This document shows, piece by piece, positions 19,877 through 28,249 of a stretch of 64,000 bases of DNA (within the stretch, counting starts at the first letter, position 1; each line of letters starts with the position of its first letter). Position numbers and translations under genes: made by a program. Under the pieces are notes generated by a model. It did not search any database, was not told where the DNA came from, and saw nothing but the letters and a program-made list of their open reading frames with translations. This stretch comes from Clostridia bacterium (lineage in GTDB: Bacteria > Bacillota > Clostridia > Christensenellales > Borkfalkiaceae), in assembly GCA_017399945.1 (NCBI GenBank), contig JAFQAQ010000004.1, forward strand, positions 62,001 to 126,000, read 5' to 3'.

Positions 19877-19922
19877 GTGGTATTACCGTTGTGACAGTGC
19901 ATAAATTTATCACAACTCCCAC
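19877..19922 (-). promoter_or_regulatory. Candidate L1-binding leader hairpin before rplK
   Basis: On the minus strand, an outer GTGG/CCAC and an inner GTTGTGA/TCACAAC helix flank an asymmetric internal loop (GGGAG side opposite GGTAATA). It sits directly before the rplK ribosome binding site. L1 is known to repress L11 operon translation by binding such an element. The fold and position fit; I did not test against a covariance model. Confidence 0.5.
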
Positions 19923-19959
19923 TTATTTACAACCCTTTTGGGCTATAATACCTTTTTTA

Positions 19960-20496
19960 TTATTCAGCTACGTTGATTTTTTTAAGCTGAACGTAATCCA
20001 CTTCTACGTCGGTATTTCTTCCGAACATAGAAACGTTTACCATTGCTTTTTGAGTAGCGTCGTTAAGCGATACGACCTTGCCACAGAAAGATTCCAACGG
20101 ACCGGATACAACTTGTACGTCGTCCCCTTCTACGAAGTCTACGTTTACCGCTACTTTTACTAAGCCTATTCTTGCAACTTCTTCGTCGGTAAGGGGTAAC
20201 GGTCTACCTTGCGTTCCAACGAAACTGGTTACGCCACGGGTATTGGTTACTAAATACCATATGTCGTTGCTATAAATCATCTTTAAGAATACGTAGCATG
20301 GGAATTTTTTGCGTTTAACGAGCTTCTTTTTGCCGTTTGCCTTTTCTTCTAAGGTTTCTTCGGTAGGAATTACTATCTCGAAAATGTTTTCTTGTAAGTT
20401 ATTGTTTTCGATAAGCTTTTCCAAGCTGTCTTGCACCATTGCTTCGTATCCGGAATAGGTGTGGATAACGTACCACTTAGCTTGACTTTCCGACAT
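19960..20496 (-). CDS. nusG: Transcription elongation/antitermination factor NusG
   Basis: 178-residue NusG. NGN domain: WYVIHTYSGYEAMVQDSLE near residues 8-26 and FPCYVFLKM near 66-74. KOW domain: VEGDDVQVVSGPLESFCGKV near 125-144. It follows secE by 12 bases, as usual. The binding site is TAAGGAGGT. Confidence 0.97.
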   Translation of the reverse strand: MSESQAKWYVIHTYSGYEAMVQDSLEKLIENNNLQENIFEIVIPTEETLEEKANGKKKLVKRKKFPCYVFLKMIYSNDIWYLVTNTRGVTSFVGTQGRPLPLTDEEVARIGLVKVAVNVDFVEGDDVQVVSGPLESFCGKVVSLNDATQKAMVNVSMFGRNTDVEVDYVQLKKINVAE

Positions 20497-20508
20497 GACT
20501 ATACCTCC

Positions 20509-20820
20509 TTACTTGCGAACTACGCCGGTAATAAGTTCTAATAAACGGTCTAAGCCGAAGTCAAACGCAGTGATTACTACTAAGAACGCAATTACTACCG
20601 CGAGCACAATACCGGTTTCTTTTACGACCTTACCAAAAGTAGGCCAGTTAACCTTTTTGAGTTCGGAGAACACGTCCTTTATCTTTGCGCCTATTCTTTT
20701 GAAAAATCCGGGTTTTTTATCTTTTTTGGCTTTTTTCTTTTCTTCCTTGCGAACTTCTTTCGCTTCGGTATTGCCCTTGGAGATAAATCCACCGTTATCC
20801 AAAGATTTGTTTTTATCCAT
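20509..20820 (-). CDS. secE: Protein translocase subunit SecE
   Basis: Single-span clamp of the SecYEG translocon. 103 residues: a lysine-rich N-terminal extension (about 40 residues), the conserved amphipathic helix FSELKKVNWPTFGKVVKET near residues 50-68, then one membrane helix GIVLAVVIAFLVVITAFDFG. Between rpmG and nusG, the canonical order. Confidence 0.95.
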   Translation of the reverse strand: MDKNKSLDNGGFISKGNTEAKEVRKEEKKKAKKDKKPGFFKRIGAKIKDVFSELKKVNWPTFGKVVKETGIVLAVVIAFLVVITAFDFGLDRLLELITGVVRK

Positions 20821-20868
20821 TACTTTGCCCCTTTATATATTTTTTGGGAAAAACTGAAAGATTAAAGA

Positions 20869-21033
20869 CTACTTCGCTTCTTTGTGAGTAGTGTGCTTCT
20901 TGCAGAATTTGCAGTATTTTTGCATTTCTAATCTTTCGGTATCGTTCTTTTTGTTTTTGAACGTATCGTAATTTCTTTGTTTACATTCAGTACATGCGAG
21001 AGTAATCTTCGCTCTTGCGCCTTTTGCTGCCAT
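20869..21033 (-). CDS. rpmG: 50S ribosomal protein L33
   Basis: 54-residue ribosomal protein, read directly from the sequence. It begins [20 protein letters not shown] and ends [16 protein letters not shown]. Two CxxC pairs make it the zinc-binding form. The ATG at 21033 has GGAAGGTG upstream. It is the first gene of rpmG-secE-nusG-rplK-rplA behind a strong promoter. Confidence 0.95.
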   Translation of the reverse strand: MAAKGARAKITLACTECKQRNYDTFKNKKNDTERLEMQKYCKFCKKHTTHKEAK

Positions 21034-21088
21034 AATAACACCTTCCAAGCATCAAAAAATTAACACCCCGAATTCGAGATGCTAATTA

Positions 21089-21117
21089 ATTCTATCAAAT
21101 ATTCAATACCGTGTCAA
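21089..21117 (-). promoter_or_regulatory. Promoter of rpmG-secE-nusG-rplKA
   Basis: TTGACA (21112-21117), 17 bases, TAGAAT (21089-21094) on the minus strand. Confidence 0.85.
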
Positions 21118-21145
21118 GTTTTTTAAGGGTTTTTTTAAATATTTT

Positions 21146-21163
21146 AAGGGGAATTTGCCCCTT
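21146..21163 (-). terminator. Probable terminator after the SpoIVFB-like gene
   Basis: AAGGGG/CCCCTT with a 6-base loop. The minus-strand U-run is poor (AAAATATTT); the plus-strand side has TTTTT. It separates the SpoIVFA/B pair from the rpmG promoter. Confidence 0.5.
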
Positions 21164-21212
21164 TTTGCATCAAAACGCCATATATTGTATTTAGACGAAT
21201 TTTTCCACAATA
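21161..21212. repeat. Copy B of the two-copy hairpin motif
   Basis: TTTTTGCATCAAA at the start, then ATATTGT/ACAATAT enclosing TAGACGAAT in the loop. It shares the 13-base lead and the loop word with copy A (15344-15393), while the stem sequence differs. It lies just downstream of the SpoIVFB-like stop codon. Confidence 0.55.
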
Positions 21213-21243
21213 TCTTGTGAGGTGACTTTTTGATTTTTAAGGT

Positions 21244-22083
21244 CTAAACCCCTAAAACTTCCCCTATTTTATCATATACGGTGGATTTTTGCAACAAATC
21301 GGTTATGCGTTTTTGGCTTAGCGTAGCCACCTCTTTGCCGTTGCGAAAGACGACTATCTCGTTAAGGCTTTCTTCGTCTAATATTTTAAGCAAGGTTTTA
21401 ACGGTAGAGTTTGCGTCTATCCCTTGTTTTTTATAAGGCACTCCCCTAGACAAATTGGAGTATCCCGTTCGTCCGAAAAGTCTAACGTACTTTCCCCCGT
21501 CGACTTTTACGTTACCCATAAGCACGAAAGCAGAAAAGAATAACAAAGAATAGTTGGGAGTATTAAAGCAAGTTAGTATAAAACCTACTACTAAGCATAT
21601 TCCCAACCCAACACCCAATAACGAACATACGGTTTTTGCTTTTTGATTGCCAATCTTACCCCTTAAAAGAGAATAAAGTACTCTGCCACCGTCTAACGGA
21701 TAGGCGGGAATAAGGTTTATTATGGCAAGCGAAAAACAAGTGCTTACTATAACGTCGGTATAGGCGTAGGTTTGCGGATAAATCCACCAACCTGCAACGA
21801 ACAACACGGCTACGCCTAAATTAACCAACGGGCCGGCTAGGGCGATTGCTATTTCGTCCTTACTTTTAAGACCGTCTATTTCGCCACTGACCACTGCGCC
21901 GAAAGGCATTAAAGTTATTTTATCTAAACGATATCCCCTATTGCCCGCACATATAGAATGCCCCGTTTCGTGAACGACGGCGCATAGCGTTACTATTAAA
22001 AATATAAATATCTTGCCAGTTAGCGCATAGTAAATTCCAAAAGCGAAAAAGAGTGGGTGAACGTTAACTTTTATACCGCCCAT
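21244..22083 (-). CDS. SpoIVFB-like site-2 membrane protease (M50)
   Basis: Intramembrane metalloprotease, 279 residues, four to six membrane spans. The zinc motif HETGH is near residues 38-42 and the third ligand motif NLIPAYPLDGGR near 122-133, both intact. A C-terminal cytosolic CBS-like region (about 215-279) matches SpoIVFB, which cleaves pro-sigma-K in the mother cell. Its start overlaps the end of the SpoIVFA-like gene by 13 bases. Assignment to sporulation is by family and pairing; other M50 proteases of similar size exist. Confidence 0.8.
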   Translation of the reverse strand: MGGIKVNVHPLFFAFGIYYALTGKIFIFLIVTLCAVVHETGHSICAGNRGYRLDKITLMPFGAVVSGEIDGLKSKDEIAIALAGPLVNLGVAVLFVAGWWIYPQTYAYTDVIVSTCFSLAIINLIPAYPLDGGRVLYSLLRGKIGNQKAKTVCSLLGVGLGICLVVGFILTCFNTPNYSLLFFSAFVLMGNVKVDGGKYVRLFGRTGYSNLSRGVPYKKQGIDANSTVKTLLKILDEESLNEIVVFRNGKEVATLSQKRITDLLQKSTVYDKIGEVLGV

Positions 22084-22820
22084 ACCACGGCGTCGTCAAC
22101 GATTGTATAGTTTACTATAACCGCTCCGTCGCCACCTAAAAAGCAAAGGTTCATTTGCTCTTTAACGTATCCAACGGGAATAGTGCCGTACACTAAATCG
22201 CCCGTTTGACAGTAGGCGTAATCTATCCCACTAAACACCGATACGAAATTTTTGCTATGGCGAATTTGCATGGTGTATTTTCCGTTTTGGTCGAGTTCAA
22301 CGCTCTCTACCCTTCCGTCTACCGAAGAATATACGCTACCTTGGTGTTTTACGTTAATAACCCCGTCGGAAAAGGTTACGGTGCCGTTGGATAAGGTGGG
22401 CGTAAAATCGGTGTATTCTCGAAGGTCTTCTTGCGAAGCGTTTTGACCGAACACTGCGCGCATAAATACGTTTATTCCACTGTTTGGATAAACGGAATTA
22501 GTTACGAATATCGTTGTGATAAGCGCAATAATTATAACCACTTGCACTGCGATTGCGTTAAATTTAAACTTTCTTTTACTATCGGAAGGTTTGGTGGTTA
22601 TATTTGCCGTTGGCTGAGTTTCGGAAGATATATCTTTTTCTTCCGCTTGTTCGCTAGAAGTTTCCGATAGCATATTAACTTTATCGACTAGTTGTTGTTT
22701 AACCTGTTCGGAATCAACTTTTTTGCGTTTTTTGGCTTTGGATTTGCCTTGCTTTACCGTAACCGAACAGGTGTTTACGGGAATACCTAACATGCTTGCA
22801 TATTGAAGTCTGTCGTCCAT
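22071..22820 (-). CDS. SpoIVFA-like membrane protein with degenerate M23 domain
   Basis: 249 residues: a basic, Ser/Glu-rich cytosolic part (1-90), one membrane helix (VQVVIIIALITTIFVTNSVYP near 93-113) and an extracytosolic LytM/M23-type domain. The domain keeps SSVDGRVESV and HSKNFVSVFSGID-like text, but the HxH zinc ligands at its end are replaced (NLCFLGGDGAVI), so it is probably not a peptidase. SpoIVFA holds SpoIVFB inactive. A sigma-E-like promoter candidate lies upstream. Confidence 0.72.
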   Translation of the reverse strand: MDDRLQYASMLGIPVNTCSVTVKQGKSKAKKRKKVDSEQVKQQLVDKVNMLSETSSEQAEEKDISSETQPTANITTKPSDSKRKFKFNAIAVQVVIIIALITTIFVTNSVYPNSGINVFMRAVFGQNASQEDLREYTDFTPTLSNGTVTFSDGVINVKHQGSVYSSVDGRVESVELDQNGKYTMQIRHSKNFVSVFSGIDYAYCQTGDLVYGTIPVGYVKEQMNLCFLGGDGAVIVNYTIVDDAVVWAV

Positions 22821-22850
22821 AGTGCGCTCCTTTTTGGTTTATTCAATAAA

Positions 22851-22879
22851 GATATATGCTCGCATATAGGCGTTTATGA
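22851..22879 (-). promoter_or_regulatory. Possible sigma-E-type promoter of the spoIVF-like pair
   Basis: Minus strand TCATAA (22874-22879), 15 bases, CATATATC (22851-22858). This resembles the mother-cell sigma-E pattern (ATA ... CATAnnnT); no housekeeping promoter is evident. The match is loose in A/T-rich DNA. Confidence 0.35.
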
Positions 22880-22889
22880 GTGGCAAACA

Positions 22890-22918
22890 AAAAAGTCACG
22901 AAGGTATCGTGACTTTTT
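22890..22918 (-). terminator. Terminator of the GH2 gene
   Basis: AAAAAGTCACGA / TCGTGACTTTTT with a 5-base loop, 24 bases after the GH2 stop. Symmetrical, so it may work in both directions. Confidence 0.85.
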
Positions 22919-22941
22919 ATAAAAACTTTTGTCGTTTTTAA

Positions 22942-24690
22942 TTAATCTTCAATCGCTGCTTTTTGGGATAAAATCTTTTTAAGTTTTTCTGCGCCGAACT
23001 TATCTTTTCTATCGTAAGTGTATATGCCGTTCTTTTCGTTTTCCACGTCGTATAATTGAACTAAACACAACCCGAACATATACTCTTTACCCATAAGATA
23101 GGTATAGAATTCTCCAATACGCTCTACACAACCTTCCTTAGAATTGGGACACCAGAAGTTATCAACCATATTGTAATTAAACTCCGGATTTTCTTCGTCC
23201 CAAGTGACGCAACCCGTTTCGCTAAGCCACATCGGCATGCCGAAAACCTTTTCCTTCTTTTTTTCAAAGAAGTTATAATAAGACTCTGGCATATCCTTAA
23301 ACCACTCGTCGAATTTTCTTAAATCGTTAAGATGGGCGTCGATAACGTCCGTAGTGTCTTGTTTACCTTCAAAATTAACGCAGTGGTTTCCACCACTTAT
23401 TAGGTTAACCGGACGAGTTGGGTCTAAAAGTTTGGTCGTGTCGTAAAAAATCTTTGCAAACTCGTATCCGGGTTCTCTCCATACTCTACGCCACTCACCG
23501 TCAACGAATCCACCCATTTCGTTAAACGGACACCAACCGATGATAGACGGGTGGTTAAAGTCACGGTCGATTTCTTCCGTCCATTGAGGGAGTATGGTAC
23601 GCAAGGTTTGGTCGTTAGCGATAGTTATCCAGTTGGGGAATTCCGCCCAAACCATATAACCTGCCTTGTCGCAGTGATACAAAAACCTTTCTTCAAACAC
23701 CTTTTGGTGAAGTCTTGCTCCGTTAAAGCCTGCGTCTATGGAAATCTTTACGTCGTTTGCTAGCGCTTGATCGCTTGGCGCAGTGTAAATTCCGTCGGGA
23801 TAAAAACCTTGGTCTAAAACAAAGCGTTGGAACACGCTTTTGCCGTTTATGATAAACTTGTGCCCTTCAAACTTAACTTCTCTTAACCCAAAATAACTTT
23901 TTACCTTATCTTCTCCGTAAGAAAATTCTAAATCGTAAAGTTTGCCGTCTAGCGGTTGCCACAAATGTTTTTCTTTTAACTTAACGGTAACGCCAACTGC
24001 ACCACCGTTACTGATTGCAGTTGCTTGCCCCATCAATTCGCCTTGATAGTAAGCCTTTACGATAAATTTCCCCGAGCCAACGACTTCTGCATTGATATTT
24101 ACAGAACAATCTGCAACGTTGGGGTAATATTTAGCGTTTTTGATATAGGTATTGGGAGTAAATTCTAGCCATACCGTTTGCCAAATACCCGTGGTTCTAG
24201 TATACAAAACTCCTTGTGGAGTAAACCTTTTGTCTTGTTTACCCGTGGGAATATAATAGGAAGTGGGGTTATCTTCTGCATGAACGCAAACGTCGTTTTC
24301 CCCTTCAACTAAAAATTTAGTGACGTCAAAACTAAAAGAAGTATAGCCACCTTTATGATACCCCACCTTTTGACCGTTTATATATAACGTTGCAATATAA
24401 TCAACTGCGCCAAAATGCATTACCACTCTGCCGTTTAACTGAGATTTTTCTACTTTGATTTTTCTTTTATACCAAACGGAAGTCATAAAATCGGTGTTGC
24501 CAATTCCCGACAAGGTGCTTTCGGGCGCAAATGGAACTATAATCTTCCCTTCTAGTTTTTTATCAACTTCAAAAAACTTTTTACCTTCGCCACAATTATC
24601 GTAATCAATTGCAAAATCCCACTCCCCGTTAAGATTTTGCCAAGTTGACCTTTCAAACTGAGGCTTTGGATGTTCTTGCCTGTAAATCAT
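22942..24690 (-). CDS. Glycoside hydrolase family 2 (beta-galactosidase/glucuronidase type)
   Basis: 582-residue intracellular GH2 enzyme, no signal peptide. Order: N-terminal jelly-roll sugar-binding domain (residues about 10-180, with WQNLNGEWDFAID and GGYTSFSFDVT), immunoglobulin-like domain (about 180-275) and a TIM barrel (about 280-575). The acid/base Glu is in GWCPFNEMGG and the nucleophile Glu in WLSETGCVTW, so it should be active. The exact sugar is not readable. It is divergent from an AraC regulator, its likely controller. Confidence 0.88.
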   Translation of the reverse strand: MIYRQEHPKPQFERSTWQNLNGEWDFAIDYDNCGEGKKFFEVDKKLEGKIIVPFAPESTLSGIGNTDFMTSVWYKRKIKVEKSQLNGRVVMHFGAVDYIATLYINGQKVGYHKGGYTSFSFDVTKFLVEGENDVCVHAEDNPTSYYIPTGKQDKRFTPQGVLYTRTTGIWQTVWLEFTPNTYIKNAKYYPNVADCSVNINAEVVGSGKFIVKAYYQGELMGQATAISNGGAVGVTVKLKEKHLWQPLDGKLYDLEFSYGEDKVKSYFGLREVKFEGHKFIINGKSVFQRFVLDQGFYPDGIYTAPSDQALANDVKISIDAGFNGARLHQKVFEERFLYHCDKAGYMVWAEFPNWITIANDQTLRTILPQWTEEIDRDFNHPSIIGWCPFNEMGGFVDGEWRRVWREPGYEFAKIFYDTTKLLDPTRPVNLISGGNHCVNFEGKQDTTDVIDAHLNDLRKFDEWFKDMPESYYNFFEKKKEKVFGMPMWLSETGCVTWDEENPEFNYNMVDNFWCPNSKEGCVERIGEFYTYLMGKEYMFGLCLVQLYDVENEKNGIYTYDRKDKFGAEKLKKILSQKAAIED

Positions 24691-24728
24691 ACTTATTCTC
24701 CTATAAAAAATTTATGGTTTATAATTAA

Positions 24729-24756
24729 ATTATATTGTATGATAATTATTTTTCAA
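24729..24756 (-). promoter_or_regulatory. Promoter of the GH2 gene
   Basis: TTGAAA (24751-24756), 16 bases, TATAAT (24729-24734) on the minus strand, back to back with the araC-type gene promoter. Confidence 0.65.
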
Positions 24757-24776
24757 TGCCTTATCTTACTAAAAAG

Positions 24777-24805
24777 TTGACATATCCTACTATATATTTT
24801 ATAAT
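24777..24805 (+). promoter_or_regulatory. Promoter of the AraC-family gene
   Basis: TTGACA (24777-24782), 17 bases, TATAAT (24800-24805); 23 bases before the start codon. Confidence 0.8.
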
Positions 24806-24828
24806 AATTTAACAAAGGGGGAAATTTT

Positions 24829-25596
24829 ATGAAGGTTTTTGCCGTTAGATACGCATTTCCCGAAAACGTAGGGTTTACTATAAATCGCCCAAAGGGACAC
24901 GAACACTATACCTTTTTGCATTTTTATAATCCTATGACCGTTAAAATAAACGGTAAAACGGTGGTGACCGAGCCACACGCTTGCATAGTTTATCAACCGA
25001 GTTTTCCACAGTTTTTTTGTTCGGATATGCCTATCCAACACGATTGGATACATTTTTATGATGTTGACAAAAATTTTTTTGATGAGATTGGAATTCCGCT
25101 AAACCATATTTTTTATCCTAAACGTCACGAGTTTATTACGCATATAACGAGAGAAGTTGAAAACGAGTTTAATTCTAATTATAAAAACAAACCAAAATTG
25201 CTAAACCTTAAATTAGAAGAACTTTTTATTAAACTTAAACGTTATACCGACGAGCCTAGTCCGGAAAAACTTTCAACTAGCCTTGTTTCTAGTTTAAGGT
25301 GGCTTAGGGAAAAAACCTTTTTATCCCTCGATAAAAAACATACCGTTTGCTCGCTTGCTAATAAAGTTGGATTGTCCGAATCAAGATTTTTTAGCGTTTA
25401 TAAATCACTTTTCGGCATTTCTCCAATGGACGATATTATAAACGCTAAAGTAGACCTTGCAAAAAACCTTTTGCTTTCTAGCGAACAAAAGATAAGCTTA
25501 ATCGCAAAATCGCTTGGATATTCGGACGTAACGCACTTTATCCGTCAATTTAAAGCCAAAACGGGTGTTTCCCCTTCAAAATTCAGAAAATCATAA
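24829..25596 (+). CDS. AraC-family transcriptional regulator
   Basis: 255 residues. The N-terminal part (about 1-130) looks like a cupin-type effector domain (GHEHYTFLHFYNPMTV, PHACIVYQPSFPQ). The C-terminal part has two helix-turn-helix units: VCSLANKVGLSESRFFSVYK near 180-200 and ISLIAKSLGYSDVTHFIRQF near 228-247, ending with the FKAKTGVSPSKFRKS signature. Divergent from the GH2 glycosidase, so it probably activates that gene in response to its substrate. Ribosome binding site AAAGGGGG. Confidence 0.9.
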   Translation: MKVFAVRYAFPENVGFTINRPKGHEHYTFLHFYNPMTVKINGKTVVTEPHACIVYQPSFPQFFCSDMPIQHDWIHFYDVDKNFFDEIGIPLNHIFYPKRHEFITHITREVENEFNSNYKNKPKLLNLKLEELFIKLKRYTDEPSPEKLSTSLVSSLRWLREKTFLSLDKKHTVCSLANKVGLSESRFFSVYKSLFGISPMDDIINAKVDLAKNLLLSSEQKISLIAKSLGYSDVTHFIRQFKAKTGVSPSKFRKS

Positions 25597-25599
25597 ACA

Positions 25600-25629
25600 A
25601 AAAAGATAGCAAAGTTTTGCTATCTTTTT
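25600..25629. terminator. Bidirectional terminator between the AraC-family gene and apgM
   Basis: AAAAAGATAGCAAA / TTTGCTATCTTTTT between two converging genes; U-rich on both sides. Confidence 0.85.
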
Positions 25630-25637
25630 CTTTTAAA

Positions 25638-26852
25638 TTAGTTTTTATCAAAAAAGGCTTTTACCAAACTTATGCCGTCGTCGTAATACAGATTGGTGTT
25701 TTGGGCTTGTTGTTCGGTGTACGCCGTTGCGCCGTTGCCAACCTTTTTCCTGCTATCGTATAAAATGAAAGGTACGGGGTCGGAAACGTGCGTTTTAAGA
25801 CTTAACGGCGTTGGGTGATCGGGACAAACTAAAATCTTAAATGGCTCGCCCGATTTTTCTAACGCTGAAAGCACGGGGCCGACTACCTTTTGGTCTATTT
25901 GTTCAATAGAATAAATTTTGTGTTCGGAATCACCGTGGTGACCACATTCGTCCGGCGCTTCCATGTGAATATACACGAAATCCTTGCCACTATTTAACGC
26001 GTCTATACACGCCCTTGCTTTGCCCGTAAAGTTGGTGTCGTAATTACCCGTTGCGCCTTGAACTTCAATTACTTGAAGTCCAGAGAGTTTGCCTATTCCT
26101 TTAAGTAGGTCAACGGCAGAGATTATTGCACCGTCCACGCCGTATTTTTCCTTGTAGTTATCTAGACTCGGTTTTGTGCCTTCGCCCCAAAACCATAGCG
26201 ACGACGCTGGGTTTTTGCCTTGTTTTATTCTTTCAAGGTTTATCGGATGGTCTTTAAGTAGTTCCACCGATTTTTTCATTAGTTCTAAATATTCTTTTCC
26301 TACCTCGGAAGTGGGAAGATGGTCTTTTATAGGTTTGCCCGTAATGTCGTGAGGAGGGGTTAAATCGCCTGCAATAACGCCATTATCGATTACCAAACAA
26401 TGACGATAACTTATGCCTGCGTAAAACTTAAACTTTTGGGTGTTAAGGTGCTCGGCAAGATAGTCGATAAGCACTTTTGCCTCGTCGGTAGAAATCTCCC
26501 CTGCGCTATAATCAACCATAGTTTTATCTTCAAAATTAGGCTCGTTAGTTAAGGTTACTAAGTTTGCCCTTGCCGTAACGAAAGTCTCTTTTAACTCAAT
26601 ACCTATACTTGCCGCTTCTAACGGAGAGCGACCGGTATAACAACTTTTTACGTCGTAGCCCAAAACCGAAAGGTTTGCCACGTCACTGCCCGGTTTCATT
26701 CCCTCCGGTACGGTTTTGCATAGTCCTACCTTGCCTAGTTTTGCAAGGTTATCAATATTAGGTTTTTTTGCTAGTTCTAACGGCGTTTTGCCACCCAACG
26801 TTTGATTGGGATAATCTGCCATGCCGTCGCCTAAAATTACAACGTATTTCAT
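25638..26852 (-). CDS. apgM: Cofactor-independent phosphoglycerate mutase, archaeal type
   Basis: Interconverts 3- and 2-phosphoglycerate in glycolysis. 404 residues of the alkaline phosphatase superfamily. Metal and nucleophile motifs: ILGDGMADYP at the start, KPGSDVANLSVLGYD near residues 53-67 (phosphoserine), HMEAPDECGHHGD near 297-309 and CPDHPTPLSLKTH near 348-360. The four-base overlap with ung (ATGA) shows coupling; the two functions are not related in pathway. Confidence 0.93.
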   Translation of the reverse strand: MKYVVILGDGMADYPNQTLGGKTPLELAKKPNIDNLAKLGKVGLCKTVPEGMKPGSDVANLSVLGYDVKSCYTGRSPLEAASIGIELKETFVTARANLVTLTNEPNFEDKTMVDYSAGEISTDEAKVLIDYLAEHLNTQKFKFYAGISYRHCLVIDNGVIAGDLTPPHDITGKPIKDHLPTSEVGKEYLELMKKSVELLKDHPINLERIKQGKNPASSLWFWGEGTKPSLDNYKEKYGVDGAIISAVDLLKGIGKLSGLQVIEVQGATGNYDTNFTGKARACIDALNSGKDFVYIHMEAPDECGHHGDSEHKIYSIEQIDQKVVGPVLSALEKSGEPFKILVCPDHPTPLSLKTHVSDPVPFILYDSRKKVGNGATAYTEQQAQNTNLYYDDGISLVKAFFDKN

Positions 26853-27517
26853 AGTTTACTCCATATAATAGGCTGTTTGCCCGTTGAACTTAAATATTCG
26901 TTGGCTTTTATAAAATGCCCGTTCCCAAAAAAGCCGTTATAAGCTGAAAGGGGGCTTGGGTGCGCGCTTTCTAAAACCAAGTGTTTTTTACCGTCTATAA
27001 GCGTTTTTTTGCTTCTTGCATTAGCCCCCCAAAGCATAAATACCACCCCTTGACGATGATTTGATATCGTTTGTATTACTCCGTCGGTAAAGTTTTCCCA
27101 CCCCTTGCCTTTATGAGAATTGGCTTGGTGAGCCCTTACCGTAAGCACTGCGTTTAATAGTAGCACGCCTTGCTCCGCCCAACCCGTAAGGTCGCCGTGA
27201 GTGGGCATTTGCTCGCCCGTTTCGGTGTGAATTTCCTTGTAGATATTAACTAGCGAAGGTGGAATCTTCTCCCCTTTTGGAACGGAAAAGGAAAGTCCCA
27301 TTGCTTGACCTTGTTCGTGATAGGGATCTTGACCTAAAATTACCACCTTAACCGAATCAATATCAACCTTTTTTAGACTGTTAAATATATCGTGCATGGG
27401 TGGATATATATCTCGTTCGGAATACTCTTTTTTTAAAAATTCCCTTAACGCAAGGTAACTTTTATCTTGAAAGTATTCTTTTAAAATTCCATCCCATTTT
27501 TCCGAAATCTTATACAT
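26849..27517 (-). CDS. ung: Uracil-DNA glycosylase, family 1
   Basis: Removes uracil from DNA in base excision repair. 222 residues. The water-activating loop is KVVILGQDPYHEQGQAMGL near residues 59-77, and the Leu-intercalation loop SAHPSPLSAYNGFFG near 189-203. VLLLNAVLTVRAHQANSHKG also matches the family. First gene of a two-gene unit with apgM. Its -35/-10 boxes were not clear. Confidence 0.95.
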   Translation of the reverse strand: MYKISEKWDGILKEYFQDKSYLALREFLKKEYSERDIYPPMHDIFNSLKKVDIDSVKVVILGQDPYHEQGQAMGLSFSVPKGEKIPPSLVNIYKEIHTETGEQMPTHGDLTGWAEQGVLLLNAVLTVRAHQANSHKGKGWENFTDGVIQTISNHRQGVVFMLWGANARSKKTLIDGKKHLVLESAHPSPLSAYNGFFGNGHFIKANEYLSSTGKQPIIWSKL

Positions 27518-27540
27518 ATATAATATTTTATCATTTTAGT

Positions 27541-27569
27541 TTGACAAAATCAATATAATTTTGTACACT
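27541..27569 (+). promoter_or_regulatory. Promoter of mntP
   Basis: TTGACA (27541-27546), 17 bases, TACACT (27564-27569). Only about 20 bases separate it from the start codon region, so there is no room for a manganese (yybP-ykoY) riboswitch. Confidence 0.75.
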
Positions 27570-27595
27570 AAAACCAATATTTTTAGGAGTCCTTT

Positions 27596-28174
27596 ATGAA
27601 CTTTTTGGACGTGTTGTTAATCGGCGTGGCTCTTTCAATGGACGCGTGCGCGCTTACCATTGCAAATTGCACCGTTTATAAAAACACCCTTTGTAAAAAA
27701 ACCGAGTGGGCTATGCCACTTTCTTTTGGGTTTTTTCAAGGAATAATGTGCCTAATAGGGTTTTTGCTTGGCGCAATCGTCGCTAAATGGCTTGCTGATA
27801 TAAGCGGATATTTAGTTGCGGGCATTTTCTTTGTTTTGGCAATTAAAATAGTCGTTGATATTATTAAGGATAACGGCGAACAACAAATCGTTTGCAACAA
27901 AAAAACACAAACGCTTACCGTCGCCACACTTTTAGTTCAAGCGATAGCAACTAGTATAGACGCGCTTTTGGTGGGCGTTACCATGAGCATGGGCTTATCT
28001 ATCCATATATCAATCGCTTGTGTATTGATTGCTATTATAACCTTTTTATTAACCGCCGTTGCCCTTGTACTAGGCAAAAAACTTGGTGAAGTTTTGGGAA
28101 AATACGCAGAGTGGACGGGCGCTATAATTTTGTTCGTTATAGCCCTTAAAAATTTATTAACTGCAATATTTTAG
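27596..28174 (+). CDS. mntP: Manganese efflux pump MntP
   Basis: 192-residue membrane protein with six predicted helices in two repeats. Each repeat has the family's acidic motif: ALSMDACALTIAN near residues 12-24 and ATSIDALLVGVTM near 117-129. It exports Mn2+ in characterised members. The start has AGGAG nine bases upstream. It is a single-gene unit ending in a shared terminator. Confidence 0.88.
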   Translation: MNFLDVLLIGVALSMDACALTIANCTVYKNTLCKKTEWAMPLSFGFFQGIMCLIGFLLGAIVAKWLADISGYLVAGIFFVLAIKIVVDIIKDNGEQQIVCNKKTQTLTVATLLVQAIATSIDALLVGVTMSMGLSIHISIACVLIAIITFLLTAVALVLGKKLGEVLGKYAEWTGAIILFVIALKNLLTAIF

Positions 28175-28198
28175 TTTTTTAGTTTGAACGTATAAAAA

Positions 28199-28226
28199 AA
28201 CCCGTGAAGAATTATATTCACGGGTT
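28199..28226. terminator. Bidirectional terminator between mntP and the rhamnose operon
   Basis: AACCCGTGAA / TTCACGGGTT, 8-base loop; minus side followed by TTTTTTTATA, plus side by GCGTTTTTT. Confidence 0.9.
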
Positions 28227-28249
28227 GCGTTTTTTAAATTTATTATCTA

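Noticed and set aside
24799-25053. 84-residue minus-strand frame over the AraC gene
   Set aside because: Antisense shadow of a well supported regulator; no binding site.
27518-27595. Manganese (yybP-ykoY) riboswitch before mntP
   Set aside because: The promoter is too close to the start codon and no aptamer words are present.
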